Source: Manihot esculenta (lineage: Eukaryota; Streptophyta; Magnoliopsida; Malpighiales; Euphorbiaceae). From it: a DNA stretch of 64,000 nucleotides. Below are positions 12,901-25,700 of this stretch, piece after piece. A program made the position numbers and the translations under genes. A model generated the notes under the pieces. That model did no database searches. It had not been told where the DNA came from and saw nothing but the letters and a program-made list of their open reading frames with translations. The stretch lies in contig NC_035168.2 of the NCBI RefSeq assembly GCF_001659605.2, positions 3,466,058-3,530,057 of the forward strand, written 5' to 3'. Positions within the stretch are counted from its first letter, which is position 1. Each line of letters begins with the position of its first letter.

Positions 12901-15571
12901 AAAATTGGATCAAAATCGGACTATAACCGTGAAAAAACTAAAACCATTTTTGGTCTGTCCTATCCGGTTCGGATCTGGAACTGGCCCTTGGCCAGGTCTA
13001 TGCTGCACATGCAGCACCATATATAGCAACTTTACCTCTTTTTACGATTTTCTAGCTTTTCTGAACATATTTGTTCCTTTTTTTCTATCTTTTATTTAAG
13101 CATGGACATGGTCCTATGCTAGGCTTGTTTTGGTTCAACCGGCTCTGCCAGGCCATGGCTGGCTTGGCCTTAAATTCTTTTCTGCTCGTCCCTTCTTGGA
13201 ATTAACTTATCAATGGTCACCCCATATATTAAAACAAAACGAATCATGGTGTCTCAATACTCCGATAAATTTCATAAATCTTTTTTTTTTTACAAAAAAT
13301 AATTTGATATATCAAAACAAACAAATAACTTTTTTTTTTAACAAATAGAAGCATGGTGTCTCCGTCCTCCCAAATTAGTTAATTGTAATACCCAATTGGA
13401 GGAGTAATCTATCAGATTTCGCGATGTAGTCACTTAATCCATTGAATGCAATCAATGTATTGCTGTGGTCTTCATATGGGAAATATCTAACACCCACTCT
13501 AATATTACGCAGTTTAATACAGATTTTGTCTTTGGAATTTTCTATTATTTCATGTATTCCAAGTCTAAGACCAGAAGGAATTATGCAAATTTTCTAGTCA
13601 AGTAAGAGTTGGTTTTTAGTTGATGCAAAGTTGAATCAAAAGTCTGTCTGATAATAAGGTTTTACTTCTATCGTAAATCTAATTGATCGGAGATGCAGAT
13701 TCAGAATAATCTTGAGTTAGGAACATGTAGCTTGTTCCTAATCTATCTTGCATGCATCAATTTTGATTCAATGTGACTTGCTGTAGTGTGGTTATGTTGG
13801 GTATGACCTGAATGATTAACCAATGTGTACGTGCTTCACCTTGTCAGCATTAACATTGAATTTGCCTATGGTCTTTCCTGTCAATTTTAACAATGTATAG
13901 AGTAAACGGACTTTTGCAGTTTAAGAAAAAGATCGGCTAATTAGAAAGAAGATGAAAATTAAGCTGAAAGGAGGAATATATTAGTTCATAACTGAGAGAA
14001 TATTATATTTCACCTTTCTTTTCTCATATAGCTTTGAATACTGTCAATGTAGGACTATAGCAACTATGGATTTGAAATTGGACTTTGTCCCTCCATCACT
14101 TATAAACTTTATCTCAAGGCAGCTTATTGGCAGTGGTTTCAGACTCTATCAAAAGGTAGTACTTTTTCCTCTCTGATGCTGTTCCCTAATTATTTGGTTT
14201 GGGATCGTTATTGGGTGCTGGAATCTGCAATCCGCAACCAATGGGACGAACTCAATTGGCTCTTTAAAGGCGTAAGGCTCATTGCTAGAACTGTACCAGA
14301 CAAAATAGCTTCTGTGGAGACAGTCTAGTGTTCAACCTGCAATGGGAGCTGAGGGGCCTTGAATTTGAGATTATAAAACAAAGGGCACATTGGAATCTAC
14401 TGCAGTTTTAGCTGAATAGGTTGATAAGAGTCCGCATCTGGTGGCTCATGCATGAGGATCTGTACTTGCACTCTCATGAATACAATATTCTGTTCATTGT
14501 TCATCTGTTTTCTCTGACCATCAACTCTAACTGCTACAGGCGGTGGCCTCTGTGTCTAGCTATGATGAAGATTATAGCAAAGCTCTGGAGGATCCTATGT
14601 ACGCTCGAATACGCGAGTCTCTTTATCCCATTGATGAGACAAATGAGACTATGGAAGGGAAAGAACTCAAATATGATGCCTGCCGTCCACTGCAACAGCA
14701 TTCTACGAAAGATATGCAGAAAAGCTTGGAAAATATGGATCAGAAAGTTCAGAGAGGTGAGAGTCCAAGCGAATCCATTGTAGAGAATACACAAGTTACA
14801 TATAAGAAAGGTTTTTGTGAAATTGAGGAAGATGAGAATGAAGAAAGCATACAATTGAAAAATGAAATTAGTGACACGGAACAATATCAGTGTAATTGAA
14901 ATTTTGCAAAATACTGCTCTGGCTGCAGATACAAAAGCAGTTGGTGAAATTGAGGAAGAAGAGAGTGATGTTAGTGTAGAATTAGAGAACCATGGCAAAA
15001 GTACAAGTCAACCCTTAACTGATAAATTTGCACAGAAGAGTCCTCTGAACGGAAAAGCAAATATTCGAGTTAGTGCCGAGGTAGAACAAGCTTTAGAAAC
15101 TCTAGAGAAGGCCACCTCTTTGGTCCGGCAACGAGGATTTAATAGTCTAGGCAGGTTTTCCTCTGACAGCGAAGATACTCCGAATCTACAAAAGGGTGCA
15201 GAAAAGGATTCAACTTTTGTAGAAGATGGAATGTCTTCAGATTCTGTGGTCTCCGTTGAAGTACCCGAAACAGTTACAATTTTGGAAAGGACTTCACATG
15301 AATCCAGAAATAGCTTCAGCAATTGTGATATCAGGTACTTAATGTTAATATTCCTATTATAATCAAGGTAGTGATAATGATAGTGACAATGGGACTGATA
15401 ATCATCCAAAGACCATGATCACAAAGTTGTGGATTTTGCTAAGCCTTAACAGATTATGTTGTAAATTCTCATTATGTCTTTTGTTGTCCTTTGTTGCTAT
15501 ACTCTATACTATAATTTCATAACTGGTTTGATCTTGTTCACAGGCGTGTAGGATCAAATTCTTACACATAG
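9954..15571 (+). CDS. START/SRPBCC-like lipid-transfer superfamily protein, ten exons, frame break in exon 9
   Basis: This is an uncharacterised plant protein of the polyketide cyclase/lipid transport (START-like) superfamily; its ligand is unknown. Coding exons are 9954-10092, 10231-10358, 10668-10776, 10914-10953, 11524-11613, 11722-11821, 11952-12091, 14053-14155, 14540-15334 and 15544-15571. The conserved part is MGKNGKISEYRERLD, a ligand-binding-like domain (about residues 100-283, with CISWELTLYRKWWPQIIFPP and REAVVHYFLFEYLKDGLVVV), then an acidic, low-complexity tail. Intron 1 needs a GC donor (AAG|GCTAGT at 10093). A leader intron spans 8227-9867. In exon 9 the first frame stops at 14897-14899 (402 residues). 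An overlapping +1 frame stays open from 14862 to the last donor, and the final exon fits that second frame. Skipping 14892-14928 would restore it (544 residues), but 37 nt is too short for a normal plant intron, so an indel or sequence error is likelier. The tail length is therefore uncertain. Confidence 0.75.
12430..13007. mobile_element. hAT-like MITE with perfect 8-bp target-site duplication, inside intron 7 of the START-like gene
   Basis: A 562-bp element (12438-12999) is flanked by identical 8-bp direct repeats ATGCTGCA at 12430-12437 and 13000-13007. The ends form long inverted repeats: TAGACTTGGCCACGGTC at the left against the complement of the right end, AGACCTGGCCAAGGGCC. Imperfect similarity continues for about 40 bp to CCGG. 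The interior is AT-rich with no transposase frame. An 8-bp duplication and TAG-type ends are hAT hallmarks. Class is inferred from these features alone. Confidence 0.75.
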
Positions 15572-16424
15572 GAGGTGAGCCATAACAAGATAGCACCAGC
15601 ATCACCAGAACAATATCTTTCAATGCCCATTGAAGTACATGGCATCCATGAAAATGGTTTTCAGAGAGGGAAGATGAGCCGCCGGAAAAACTATAAGTTG
15701 TGTTGCTTTGGCCTGAGCCGCGGGTAGATGATATGAGAGGGAAAGTGAAACGAGTCAACGAGCCACATCAAATTACATAAAGGGGTTGTTTTTAGTAAAT
15801 TTATTTGTAAAAAATATTAGAAAATTCTGTTTTTTTCAATACTACTCCATTTAATAGTTTTCTTATAAACTTTGGTTTGTGTATATTTACATGGGAGAAA
15901 AAAAAAGAAAAGAAGAAAATAATTAGAAAGGAAAATAATTTTTTATAGATTAATTTGAATAAAAGAAAAATTATTTTTAAATAGTAAAATTATACTTTTA
16001 ACTCTAAATATTTAAAAGTGCATAATAGGAATATATTTATAATTTAGAAAAAAAATTCAATTTTTTTTAAAATTTGGATGAGAAATGGAAAGAATTATAA
16101 AATATATTTTTCTTTCAAATTTCCCTTTTGTTTTTATTTTTTCTCATCCAAATAAAAAGTAAATTAAAAAATAAAATTATTTTTCTCATTTTCTTTTACT
16201 GATTTTTCCCTCATCCAAATATGATATTGATGTGAAATATTCTATAAAATGTGAAATATTCTAAGTTTTTTCAATCATAAAGATGATTTTTATTTATATT
16301 TTCTGAAAATTGTTAATAAAATTCCACTAAAAAAGGCATCTTTTTTTTTATTTTAATTAAATTTTAACCAGTTGGTTTTAAATTCACGAGGAAGCCCCCC
16401 CTCGCTCCGATAACCCAGAAGAAA
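15572..16424. other. 3' UTR of START-like gene and AT-rich spacer
   Basis: The first 200 bases are probably the 3' UTR. From about 15790 to 16380 there is A/T low-complexity DNA containing CATCCAAAT-type motifs typical of decayed small transposons. No gene is seen. The short stretch before 16425 is the HSCB leader and promoter. Confidence 0.4.
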
Positions 16425-18536
16425 ATGTTGAGAGCAAAGGAGCTACGTGCACCTCTCTCGACGCTTCTTCGACGCAGGGCCTTCTCTTCGGCGGCACGCC
16501 GTTTTCTACTCCTTCCTTTATTTTCCACTCCACAAGTCTACTCGTCGAACGTCGGAAATTCTAGCTTCTTCTTTAGCACCCGTGAAAACCACTTCCTTCA
16601 GAATTCTCTCAATTTTTCTGGGAAAAACTTCTGCACCCAATCGTCGGTGAAAACTAATACTAGTTGCTGGAACTGCAATGCTCCGCCTCAACGGTCGCCG
16701 TTTCTGGTTTGTGAGTCGTGTCGAACCATCCAGCCCGTTGATCAGTCTATCGATTACTTCCAGATTTTTGGACTGTAAAGATTTTCCTTCATTTATTCTT
16801 TCCTTGTCAATATTAAAAATTTGAGCTTGAAGATGTTGATGATAATTTTTTTTTCTGAAATTAAACAGGGAGAAGAATTATAAAATAAAGGACGAGAATC
16901 TGGAGAGGAAGTACAAAGACTGGCAGAAAAAATTGCATCCTGATTTAGTTCATTCGAAATCTCAGGTTCGATTCAATCTTAAACTATCTTCGACAAGACT
17001 AGTTCCTTTCTTATTTTGGCCCTAATTTATGCTTGTTCCTTATTTCTTTTGCTTTAGAAAGAGAGAGAATTTGCGGCAGAACAGTCTGCTCGGGTTATTG
17101 ATGCGTATAGAACGCTTAGTGATCCGCGGTTAAGGGCAATATACATTGTAAAGTTTCTTCTTTCTAACCTTATGTGTACCTGTTGGGTGTTATGTGCATA
17201 TGTGTTATTGGGTACTTCTTGACTCAAATATTCTCCTTTACACTGAACTTATTGGCCTGAGTGCTTTTTCTTTCATTTTATTTCTGGGTTTTTGAACACA
17301 AAACTCATGTTACCTAATGTTGCAGTGATGGGAAATCCGCACTGAACTTATTAGCTAATGTTGCATTTGCTTTATTGAATATCTGGCCTGTTGGACCTTG
17401 GTTGTTTTGATATTTGATGTGGCTTGGCAGTTAGTTCACTCTCTTTCATAGACTCTGTCGTACTGTGGATTTCTTGGTGAACTTAATTGATATGCAATTC
17501 AATGAGGGCCGCTTGTCTTCCCTTTTTTTTTTTAATTTTCCTCTCGAGCATATTAGTGGTTGTTTTTTAGGATCTTATAAGATCAATTCTCGTGTCTTTT
17601 ACAGTTAAAGCTTCAAGGAGTAAATGTTCATGAAGAAGAAACAATTTCAGAACCACAATTGTTAGCTGAGGTAAGTCTTATGAATTCAATTTGACCTGCA
17701 TCCAAATCAAATATGTGCCCAAGGATTTTAATTGTAATGCAAAATCAGTTTATTCAACTTTTTTGTCTCCTTAAGTCATGAGAACTATGAAGTCTACTAT
17801 TTAAGTTTTTTGTTCTATTTCTTGCATTCTTTTGTAGATATTGAATAAGCATTAGAGGATATTGAAACTGACTAGGACTGGCTAAAACTACATTATTAAA
17901 CTATAAATGACCAGTGTATATTTGTGGTAATTGTGAAAGTAGCTGTTGTTGTGGTGGTGTAGTGATGTGATGGCCGTGGAGGTCAAAATGGTGTCCTGAG
18001 ATGGTTTTCCTACTGGGCTTTGCTCTTTTCAGGAAGTGCTTATTACTGCTGTTGTAAGCATTTTCAGAATAAATATTAATCTTCTTATGGTCATTTTTAA
18101 ATCAGTGATTTGTTTTTATGTGTATTCTTTGACTTGCAAAGATTTCTCGCATGCACGAATTAAGGAATTATGGGCTGAAGATTTGCTGCATTCTTTTTTT
18201 TTTTCCCCCTTCGCAAGAAAGAAATTTAGATCTTGACACTCTTTAATTTCTGAAACTGCAGGTTATGGAAATCAGGGAAGCAGTTGACGAGGCACCTGAC
18301 TCTAAGGCTTTAACTGAGATTCAATCTCAGGTATGACTCTTTCTTGGATCATATGCTGTCAGAATAAGAAATTTGGCATTAGAAGACATATATATAGAGT
18401 GGGGAGGGAGTTCTATTGGATTATCTACTGTATATGGTTCATATGCTTGGGCTGACTGCTGAATTTACTCTCCAAGTTTCTGGAGGATGACCTATACCCT
18501 GGTAAAACTTTTAGGAGCAATCTTTTGTTTCTCCTC

Positions 18537-18573
<37 letters not shown>

Positions 18574-18894
18574 TTTTAAGTTGGGTTGAGGTAATAGGTA
18601 ATGATTGCTATTTAAAGATTTTATGTTAGACAGGTAAAATCATACAAGTTATCTATTTCTTTGCGAGTTTGCCATGATTACTATAGTTACCAACTGGCAA
18701 TAATAACCTATTATTTCTTCTTTCCTATTGATAGCTCTTGGCTTTTGTTTATGCAGATGAGAGAAAAATTGCAACATTGGTCTGATTCCTTTGCAAATGC
18801 TTTTCAAAGCCAGAAATTTGAAGAAGCTTTGACTTGTATTCGGAGAATGACTTACTATGATCGTGTAAATGAAGAGATTTTGAAGAGGCTTTAA
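16425..18894 (+). CDS. HSCB: mitochondrial iron-sulfur co-chaperone HSCB (J-domain protein), six exons
   Basis: HscB/Jac1-type J protein, which stimulates the mitochondrial Hsp70 ATPase and delivers the ISU scaffold during Fe-S cluster transfer. Exons are 16425-16774, 16869-16965, 17058-17147, 17605-17670, 18262-18330 and 18757-18894, all in phase, giving 269 residues. The N-terminus is Arg/Ser-rich, like a mitochondrial presequence. A zinc-binding CxxC pair follows (Cys81, Cys84, Cys96, Cys99), as in eukaryotic HSCB. The J domain starts at about residue 110 (DYFQIFGL), with the HPD motif at 140-142. The C-terminal three-helix ISU-binding domain spans about 190-269 (EVMEIREAVDEAP ... ALTCIRRMTYYDRVNEEI). 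The start is the first ATG after a GC-rich leader. All catalytic and binding landmarks are present. Paralogous plant J proteins lack the N-terminal CxxC pair and the C-terminal domain, so identity is firm. Confidence 0.93.
18541..18569. repeat. (AT)n microsatellite in HSCB intron 5
   Basis: An uninterrupted AT dinucleotide run of about 14 units lies between the exons ending at 18330 and starting at 18757. Confidence 0.9.
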
Positions 18895-20703
18895 GAAGGT
18901 ACTCTCTCCTGTGCAAGGGAGAATTTGTCTTCATGATTAAAATGTGTTGTTGATCATGGATAAGTTTTTGGATGAATAAATCAAATTTTGTGATAACAGC
19001 ATAGCATGATATTTGTTGTATCAACTGTAGAATGTATTTTTGATGTCTTAAATGATACCTATTCTAATTTCAAGGAATAAATTGAAATTGAAATGATACT
19101 ATTTTTGCTAATTGTAGAAAGTGATGTTTCATGCCATTGCTTAACTATTGGAAAATTGGTTGAGTCAATTTCCTTGCTTGTCATAAACTGCAAATTATCT
19201 ATATTTCTGAACAAATTGTCAATTTCTGAAAATTATCTGTTCAATCATTTTAAAAGAGTTGGTACAATGAAAATTGAGATGCTCCGACTGTCGGCAGATT
19301 TTCCAGTATGAATTAGGGTTTGGATTTTACCAATCATGAAAGTGAAAAGAAGAAAAGCTGAAAATGTGTATTCCTTTTCCTCAATACTAGAACTCTTTAC
19401 AAGCCAACTTCTTCCCTAATTGATTTCAGGCTCTTGATGGTCTGGAGCTAATTTTGGCAGGTGGGCAAGTCATTCAAGAGCATTCACTTGCAAATGCAAT
19501 CAACTTATAGGTATTTATGCTTGATTCTTAAGATAAAATTTTTGTAATTTTATACAATATTTTATGAATAAACCTTACCTTGAGCATGCGTTTGCTTCCT
19601 ATGGAAATAGTAGTACCAGTACTCTCCTCAATAAAAGTCACTGATACCTGCTGAAAATATTCCATGCTTCTGTAAGCATGACTGGAATTTATAGCACTAA
19701 CTGCACCTCTACACTTATACCCTTGATTCTGGATCACAATGTAATCAAGTGAAATAAATTTTTCAGTGATCAAATTTGTTGTTTTTCTTCAATCCTGTAA
19801 GAAGTTCATGTGTAATTCTCCAGAGTGAGCATTTTTATATATACTTGTATTTCTTCTCGTGTCACCAAATTGATACTACTTGTGCTAGCAGGAAGTTGGT
19901 TTTGATGAATGCCTGCTTGTTCCCTATTATCTTTTACAAGATAGAAATCGGTGTAGACTTGTTCAGGACTGCTGGCTATAGTATTAAATATTAAGCCAGA
20001 AGTATTTGAAGAAATCTAGAGATGTTCTTTCATCATATTTGCCTTGTTTCTTCTTCAAACTCAAGACTCAGAACTCCTTGAAAAATGACAGTCCTCTTTC
20101 TCATGGTGTGTTGGACTGTGACTGGGTAATAGCAGACACTCAGTCATGAATTTTTTTTTTAATTTATTTTTATAAATAATCAATTATATGATTAATTTAT
20201 GCTTAATTATTATATTTTTTATAAATTGATGGTTTAATAAACTATATTTTTAGTTTAGATATTTAATAAATTAACATAAAATATTATAAGAATATAATTT
20301 TATATTTCGTCTACCATAATTTCTCATCTATGAGCAACTAGTAAACAGTCATGCTCTTAAAAATTAGCCGTTAGGGAAACTAGACTAGAGATGTTATCTA
20401 CTCGAGGTAAGTATGATTTAGCGCACACTATATGAAAGCTTGTTTGGCTTTAAGAAGCAAATTCAAGTTCTTAACCTAATTGTATATTTTCTTTCTTAAT
20501 ATATTTATCGGTTATATTACTTTATTGTTAAATTATTTTTAATTTAATAAATTTAATTCTCGATAGAAATATATTTAAAAACTATGTAATATAATACTAT
20601 CCAAAAAGAGTGAGATATAATTTTGAATGAAAAAATGAGTATAATTTTGAATAATTTTAATAATATGTGCTATAAATTTACACTATAATTTATGCAGAAT
20701 AAA

Positions 20704-20791
20704 TTATTAAATGTATACTTTGATTTTACTAAATATAAATATTGTGTTTATTAAATGTATACTTTGATTTTACTAAATATAAATATTGTGT
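20704..20791. repeat. 44-bp tandem duplication
   Basis: Two adjacent copies of a 44-bp unit begin TTATTAAATGTATACTTTGA, at 20704 and 20748, and appear identical across the unit. Confidence 0.85.
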
Positions 20792-21052
20792 TTTTTTTTT
20801 TTAAAAAAAATGAGAAATATCATTGACTCAAGTTATTAAAAAAACTATATGAGAAGGAGAGATATGAATCCAAACTCTTTGATCTTAATAAATATTTTTA
20901 CTTGTAAATATAAATATATTTTTTCTCTAAATATAATATAAATATTATTTTTATTTCTTAGATATAAATGTTGGGTTCGTCACTCTTAAAACTTTAGAAT
21001 AGTGTAAATAATATAAAGGGAAAGCCAATGATAAGAGTAAAGGGAATTAATA

Positions 21053-21160
<108 letters not shown>

Positions 21161-21665
21161 AGGGTTAATTCATATGTGGGGGAAGAAAAAAGAGTAAAAA
21201 AAGAAAAAAGAAACTTGTTTACTTTTTCTCTTATTACATTTTTAAAGTGTAATAAAATTTGGAAAAATGATAGTATTCACGGATTTAATATGGTGTCAAC
21301 TGTCGTTTGAATAAATTTAATATTTTAGATTTTATTTTTAAAATTTTTTTTTTATTTTTATTTTAAAAAAAAAAATTTTAAATAAGAAAGGGCAGTCGCA
21401 TCCTCTTTCCCCTTTCCAAACATGGTACATTTAATGGGAAATAAATCTACATTTCCCTATATTTTTTTTATTAAGCATTAAATAAATTTAATTTTAATTT
21501 TTTTAGTTTTATAAGTCCACATCGTTTTATGAATGATTAAATAAGCCTAAATATATTAAAATGACCATAAATCTATTTAAACTCTTATATTTTTATTTAA
21601 TAATTAAATATTTAATTTAATATAATATTATTTTTAATGATAAAATAATTTTTACATTGGCTTAA

Positions 21666-21795
21666 TTTTAAAAATTATTTACTGTTTTTATATATTTTTA
21701 AAATTTTTACATTAAATAAATATTAAAAATTTAATATTTTAAAAATTATTTACTGTTTTTTATATATTTTTAAAATTTTTACATTAAATAAAATT
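21666..21795. repeat. diverged ~72-bp tandem duplication
   Basis: The block TTTAAAAATTATTTACTGTT followed by T/A tracts and TTTTTACATTAAATA occurs at about 21667 and again about 72 bases later, with one-base length differences in the T tracts. Confidence 0.7.
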
Positions 21796-22644
21796 TTAAT
21801 ATTTTAATATTTTAAATTACAAAATAAATATTTTATTATTAAAAAATAGTATTTTGTTAAATTAAAATTTATTTAACCTTTACGTGAATAAAATAATTGA
21901 ATTAAATTTATTTGGTATTTGAATAAAAATATAAGAGATTTAATTAGACTTATTTTTATATTAAAATATTAATTATTTTAGTAATAAAATTTTATTTTTA
22001 TAATATAAATATTAAAATATTATTTCAATAATTATTAACAATCAAATATATTTATTTCTAAAATTTCTTTAACTCTTCAAAAATAATATTTAACATTTAA
22101 AAAATTATGAAAATAATATTTATTATTAAAAATTAATATTTAAATATGTTATGATTTGTTTGCCCTTTAATGCATAGTTGTGAGTTTATTTGAAAAAAAA
22201 ATTAGACTTATTTGTCCTCATAAGAGTGTACCTATTTCCATATTTAATTAGTTTTTAAAATAGAAAATTTTAAGTTTTTATAATTTGAAAAAATGTATTA
22301 TTTTTTTAATTTTAAAAATTTATTAAAATATTTTAATATATTAAAAAATTAACTAATTAATTTTTTATTAATTTAACTAAAATTTAACTATTTAGTTTAT
22401 ATAAAAAAATTTATTAGTTAATGATTTAATTTTATAAAAATATATACTAATTAATTTTTTTTATATAGGAAATATTTTAAATTTTTTTAATACTTAACTA
22501 ATTAACATTATTTTTAAAAATTTATCCCATTTTAATTTATTTTTTAAAGTAAAAAATTAATCATTAAAATTTTTTATATTATAAAAATTAAATAATAATT
22601 TTTCAAAAAATAAAAGGTTTTCATTGAAAAAGCGTCCATTAGCT

Positions 22645-22690
22645 GCTCGTCTATAGTCTGGTACAGACGAGCAAGTGTGGGGTATAAATA
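22645..22690 (+). promoter_or_regulatory. TATA box with upstream 8-bp inverted repeat, promoter of the Fra a 1-associated gene
   Basis: TATAAATA lies at 22683-22690, about 80 bases before the ATG at 22770, a normal plant core-promoter distance. Just upstream, GCTCGTCT (22645-22652) and AGACGAGC (22665-22672) form a perfect inverted repeat with a 12-base spacer. The TATA call is fairly safe. A function for the inverted repeat is a guess. Confidence 0.6.
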
Positions 22691-22769
22691 ACGGAGAGAA
22701 CGTCTTGCCCAAACAAAAAGCAGATTGTGGATTTTGCGAGAAGCCACTACTTGTAACTAGAAACGAGCC

Positions 22770-25700
22770 ATGGGATGGGTTTGGAGAGACGACGAGCCAG
22801 ACGAGCTCAATTCTTCGTCGCCTGCCGGTGAAACTAGCGAATATTGGAAAAGCCCTGATTCATCCTCTGGGAAGCCATGCTCCACAAGGAAGGTGGTGAA
22901 GTCTATGTGCAAGACAGAAGAGGTGGAACCTGGAAAGTTCGTGAGGAAGTGCGAGAAAACTGAGGAGATTCTCAGAGAGTGCCTTGGAGAGTGAGATGTC
23001 TATTTTTCTCTGGATTATTGGTGTTCTATTGGAATTTTATTTTTAGCTCTCTGTGTTGATTTCTGAAGTATGAATTCGGATTATATTAGGATTTTTTTTG
23101 GTTATTTGATCTTCGTTTTTGGAATTCCAGGTTTATTCCTGATTTTAACACGCACACATTTACTAGTTATTTTTATTTAATTACGTTTTATCTTTGGCTA
23201 AGTATATTTGCTTCAATTGAGCATTTAGACTTCTCTAGGTGTTCTAGGGAGGGAATGAATTTATCTTTATTAACATGAGGAAGAGAAAGAATCTATATTG
23301 GGTAGCACCGGACATTTTGGAAACGATATTTGATAAATAAATAAGATGACTGGCTAAATCAGAAGCAGAAAGAATTTTCTGATAGATATATATTCAACTT
23401 TTTGGATAGGCTAGGGATAACCATAAAAGGTATGTTGCTGATCTATGACGAAAATTTGCTCATCAGTCATGGCATGTAACGGAACATCTTGCATAAGGGC
23501 TTTGCATATTCAGATTATAAAGATTAAGTTGTTAGTAGGTAGCCCAGGTTAGTTCTAATAAGCAATCAATCAAAATTGAGAGAGCATCTTGGTTTGGAAC
23601 AAATGAAATGATTTGTGCGAGTGTCAATAAAAGCATTTGGGCAGGAATGGTTGAGAGGTTGGTTTTTCTATTTTGGAGTTGTATGGTTTGCTATGGTTTT
23701 TTGATAACTTTGATGAGAATCAGTCATTATCTTATTGTTTACATCAATCTGCTACAATTAGTGCCACCTGCATTTAGGAACTCCAGAGCTGTATTGGATC
23801 ACTCAAGTGGTTAGATAGCGTTTACCGTTTAGGCATTTGTTTATTTGATGTTTGCTTTTTCTGTTTTCATTTGATGACTTAAGGGGTATTTAGTTTGTGT
23901 TTTTCTCCTTCATGAGGATATCTACCATTTAGCCATGTCCATCAATTTTGTCAGTTACAAACTTCTTAGATATCTAATCTTGGATCCATGTTTATCCTTT
24001 TATTTCTTCTTTCTTGCTCTTTGTTTAGTGCATGCATGACTGCCTCCCAGGTACTTGGGTTTTAGATTTACTATCTTCATTTAGCTCAGTTGCAATGTGA
24101 CACTTTCATTTCATATGAGGTCAAATGGTAGACCATTTGACAGGCAATATTCTTCTTTGCGTCTGTCTCTCAGTTTCTCAGAGAGAACTAGAGAAGTAGA
24201 GGATCAAAGAACTAGTTGCTGAAGCTGCAAGATTTTGCCCTTTTTTGTTTTGGCTGGTTCTGCAATGCATGGATTGGAAGTGCTTTATTTGGATAATTGA
24301 AAGTCCAACACATCTTACATAATGTCTTTGAGGTCAAGGAAGTTATATCTATAGAAGGGCAGTGCAGCATTTTGAATAGTGAAAAGGATGATTTAGACTC
24401 GGGATGCATTTATGCAACTGGCATAACACTGTCATTTAATTGAAATTATAGTGAGTAATATTCAGATTTTGAAGGTAGTACAAACAAAATTGTTTTGGGC
24501 TAGGTGAATAAATGCATCATTTACTGAAATATGGAACAAATTATTATGATTGGCAAAAATGACACTAGGCTTCAAATCATGGATTTAAATTGTGATCATG
24601 GTCCTAGGTGACAGAAACAAACCTGCAATGGCTGTAGTATAATTGTAACAGTCTATTGCTATGCAAATTAAAAAAAAAAGTGCAAAATTCTTGAAATGAA
24701 GAGATATTTAAAGCTATGAATATAATTAAGATACCCTATCAAATATTATGTGTTAATACATCAAATAACAATAGTTAATTTATAGCTCTATAATAATATA
24801 GATAATATAGATGGTAAGAAATAATTCTTCATAATCTAAATTTGACAAAAAGAATTTGGCATCCAATATTATTTTCTTTAACAAATGAGTAAAAAAAGGC
24901 AAAAAATAAAGACAAATTACTCAAATTTTTTAAAGTATAAATGTGTAGAACTAGAAAGATAGTGGATGATTTTAGCTGAAGAGAAAAGAAGTGAGACATT
25001 TATAGGTAGATATTTAACTTTTGATGGAAATTTGAGGAAAGTAAGATGCAACATCATAAAACTTCCCAATCTGTAGGAAAAAAAATGAGTTCTTGCCCCC
25101 ATATGGCCTAAAAAAAATTAGGCAACAGTCCGTTACCGTTAACAATAAATAACAGCCCTTAATGTTATATAGCGGTCAAACGGCTGTTATAGAAAGAAAA
25201 TTTTCTCACCTTTTAGTAATGGTTTAACAGTAGCGAGAAGGTCAAAAACCTATATATAACGGCCATCATGTATCATAACAGCCTTTATTTAAAACCATAC
25301 TTCGAATGGTTGGGGTTTTTCTCTTTTGAATTAATGTGAAGGTACAGTTTGTCAAATATGGAGTGTACTTGAAATTTGAACAGACTGACTAGAGTGAGTT
25401 TCTTTTGAATTTTTTTTTTTAAGTGATAAATTACAACTCTTCCCAAATGAGATGAAACTGTTATATTTTAGAATTTGATAACTGACCTTTATTTTGTCTT
25501 TGATTATAGTTTGAAGTGTGTTGTTGCAGCAAGAATTTCTGCATCTTTGTATCACCATTTTCAGTCAGCCTTATTACTCCAGTGAAGTTTTGCGTAGTTG
25601 TCTTATTGGCCCACTCTCCAGATCATTTCCATATCGTGTAATAGCTTAATTTTGGCAAGGGGATTCTGAAATCATCATTGCTTGTTATAATACTATCACA

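Noticed and set aside
14892..14928. 37-nt intron in the START-like gene
   Set aside because: It has GT...AG ends and would mend the frame, but it is shorter than accepted plant introns. Kept only as a possibility under the frame-break finding.
14534..15409. Antisense open frames opposite the tail of the START-like gene
   Set aside because: Low-complexity complement of the acidic tail. No start context, splice partners or family motifs.
25110..25290. A transposon in the long intron of the Fra a 1-associated gene
   Set aside because: AACAGCC/GGCTGTTA words occur in both orientations, but no consistent terminal repeats or target duplication could be set.
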